Below are positions 5,063 through 5,524 of a DNA stretch of 5,524 nt, piece after piece. Location: assembly GCA_946188175.1 (NCBI GenBank), contig CAMHUJ010000141.1, forward strand, positions 1-5,524, in the 5' to 3' direction. The DNA comes from an uncultured Ruminococcus sp. Its GTDB lineage: Bacteria > Bacillota > Clostridia > Oscillospirales > Ruminococcaceae. The notes under the pieces were generated by a model that made no database searches, had not been told where the DNA came from, and worked only from the letters and a program-made list of their open reading frames with translations. Position numbers and translations under genes: made by a program. Numbering within the stretch: the stretch's first letter is position 1; every line of letters begins with the position of its first letter.

Positions 5063-5524
5063 GATTCTATGGATTTTTGCAGTCGGACAGCTCGGCTGGT
5101 CGATTCTGTCCGGCATTATTGCAAACTGGCTTGTCTTTTTCTTTCAGCCGAGCAAGCAGGAGCTTGCAAACGGTCAGCTTGAGTTTATCCCGCAGGGGAC
5201 TTTCCTCGGGCTGACGGCAATCGGTCTGATTACGGCAATCGGCAGAGTGTTCGATGCCGTGACCGATCCGCTGATCGCAGGCAAATCCGACCGCTGCACG
5301 CACAGGCTCGGGCGGCGCATCCCGTTCATGCGATATGCGGCGGTTCCCTTCGGACTGGTCACGGTGCTGATGTTCTGTTCGCCGGTCAGGGGCGAGAGCA
5401 CGGTCAATACGGTTTGTCTGTTCATCTGCGCGATGCTCTTTTATCTCTGCATGACCTGCTACTGCACACCCTATAACGCGCTCATTCCGGAGCTCGGCAG
5501 GACGCAGAATGCACGCATCAATCT
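5034..5524 (+). CDS. GPH-family (MelB-like, MFS_2) cation symporter, N-terminal part (runs off window)
   Basis: The ATG at 5034 follows AAGGAG (5021-5026) with a 7-base gap, inside the end of tetR. The frame stays open to the window edge, giving 163 residues of an expected 450-500. Four membrane segments are visible, near 12-36, 54-75, 99-117 and 125-145. GRVFDAVTDP (70-79) carries Asp74 and Asp78 in the spacing of the cation-site Asp55/Asp59 of MelB. SDRCTHRLGRRIPF (85-98) is the conserved loop between helices 2 and 3, and CTPYNALIPEL (144-154) matches the family's TPY-x-AL-x-PE block. Helix 1 reads AVGQLGWSI where MelB has the sugar-binding Asp19, so that residue is not evident and the substrate may not be a melibiose-like sugar. 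The 29-base overlap with tetR implies translational coupling and joint control. Confidence 0.88.
   Translation, partial: MKEKKTATNKILWIFAVGQLGWSILSGIIANWLVFFFQPSKQELANGQLEFIPQGTFLGLTAIGLITAIGRVFDAVTDPLIAGKSDRCTHRLGRRIPFMRYAAVPFGLVTVLMFCSPVRGESTVNTVCLFICAMLFYLCMTCYCTPYNALIPELGRTQNARIN

Noticed and set aside
4313..5116. A 267-codon minus-strand open frame opposite tetR
   Set aside because: It runs through the promoter region and the whole of a clear TetR gene; the translated sequence shows no known motif.

Overview
The window looks like chromosomal DNA from an anaerobic Gram-positive bacterium of the Clostridia (a Ruminococcus-like organism is my best guess). The reasons are strong AGGAGG-type ribosome binding sites, tightly packed genes, GC-rich codon use with AT-rich control regions, and a protein of the 2-hydroxyacyl-CoA dehydratase/activase-related family (COG3581 type) common in that class. 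No rRNA, tRNA, CRISPR array, insertion sequence or phage gene is visible.

Left half (1-2801, + strand): four closely spaced genes in one direction. They are the 3' end of a MORN-repeat-like gene, an unrecognised 175-residue protein, a stand-alone 410-residue protein matching the C-terminal part of the large acyl-CoA dehydratase activase-related proteins, and a five-segment membrane protein rich in cysteine. Gaps are 14, 39 and 24 bases, so they are probably one operon. A strong hairpin at 2753-2801 ends it and also serves the convergent gene on the other strand. The first two proteins end in nearly the same tail (GFPYQI-x-F), which is the most unexpected signal here.

Right half (2812-5524): a minus-strand gene for a predicted GT-B-fold glycosyltransferase-like protein is divergent from a plus-strand pair, a TetR-family regulator and a GPH-type (MelB-like) MFS transporter that overlap by 29 bases. 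The 118-base AT-rich space between 4263 and 4382 holds promoters in both directions, a 13-bp palindrome lying on the regulator's -10 box, and a perfect 12-bp inverted repeat whose arms each carry TTGACA. The layout suggests that the TetR protein controls itself, the transporter and perhaps the divergent enzyme.

The two halves are separated by the two-way terminator and need not be functionally linked. The left operon could be a redox or radical-enzyme system with a membrane cysteine protein. The right one could modify and move a glycoside or lipid-linked compound. Both functional readings are inference.
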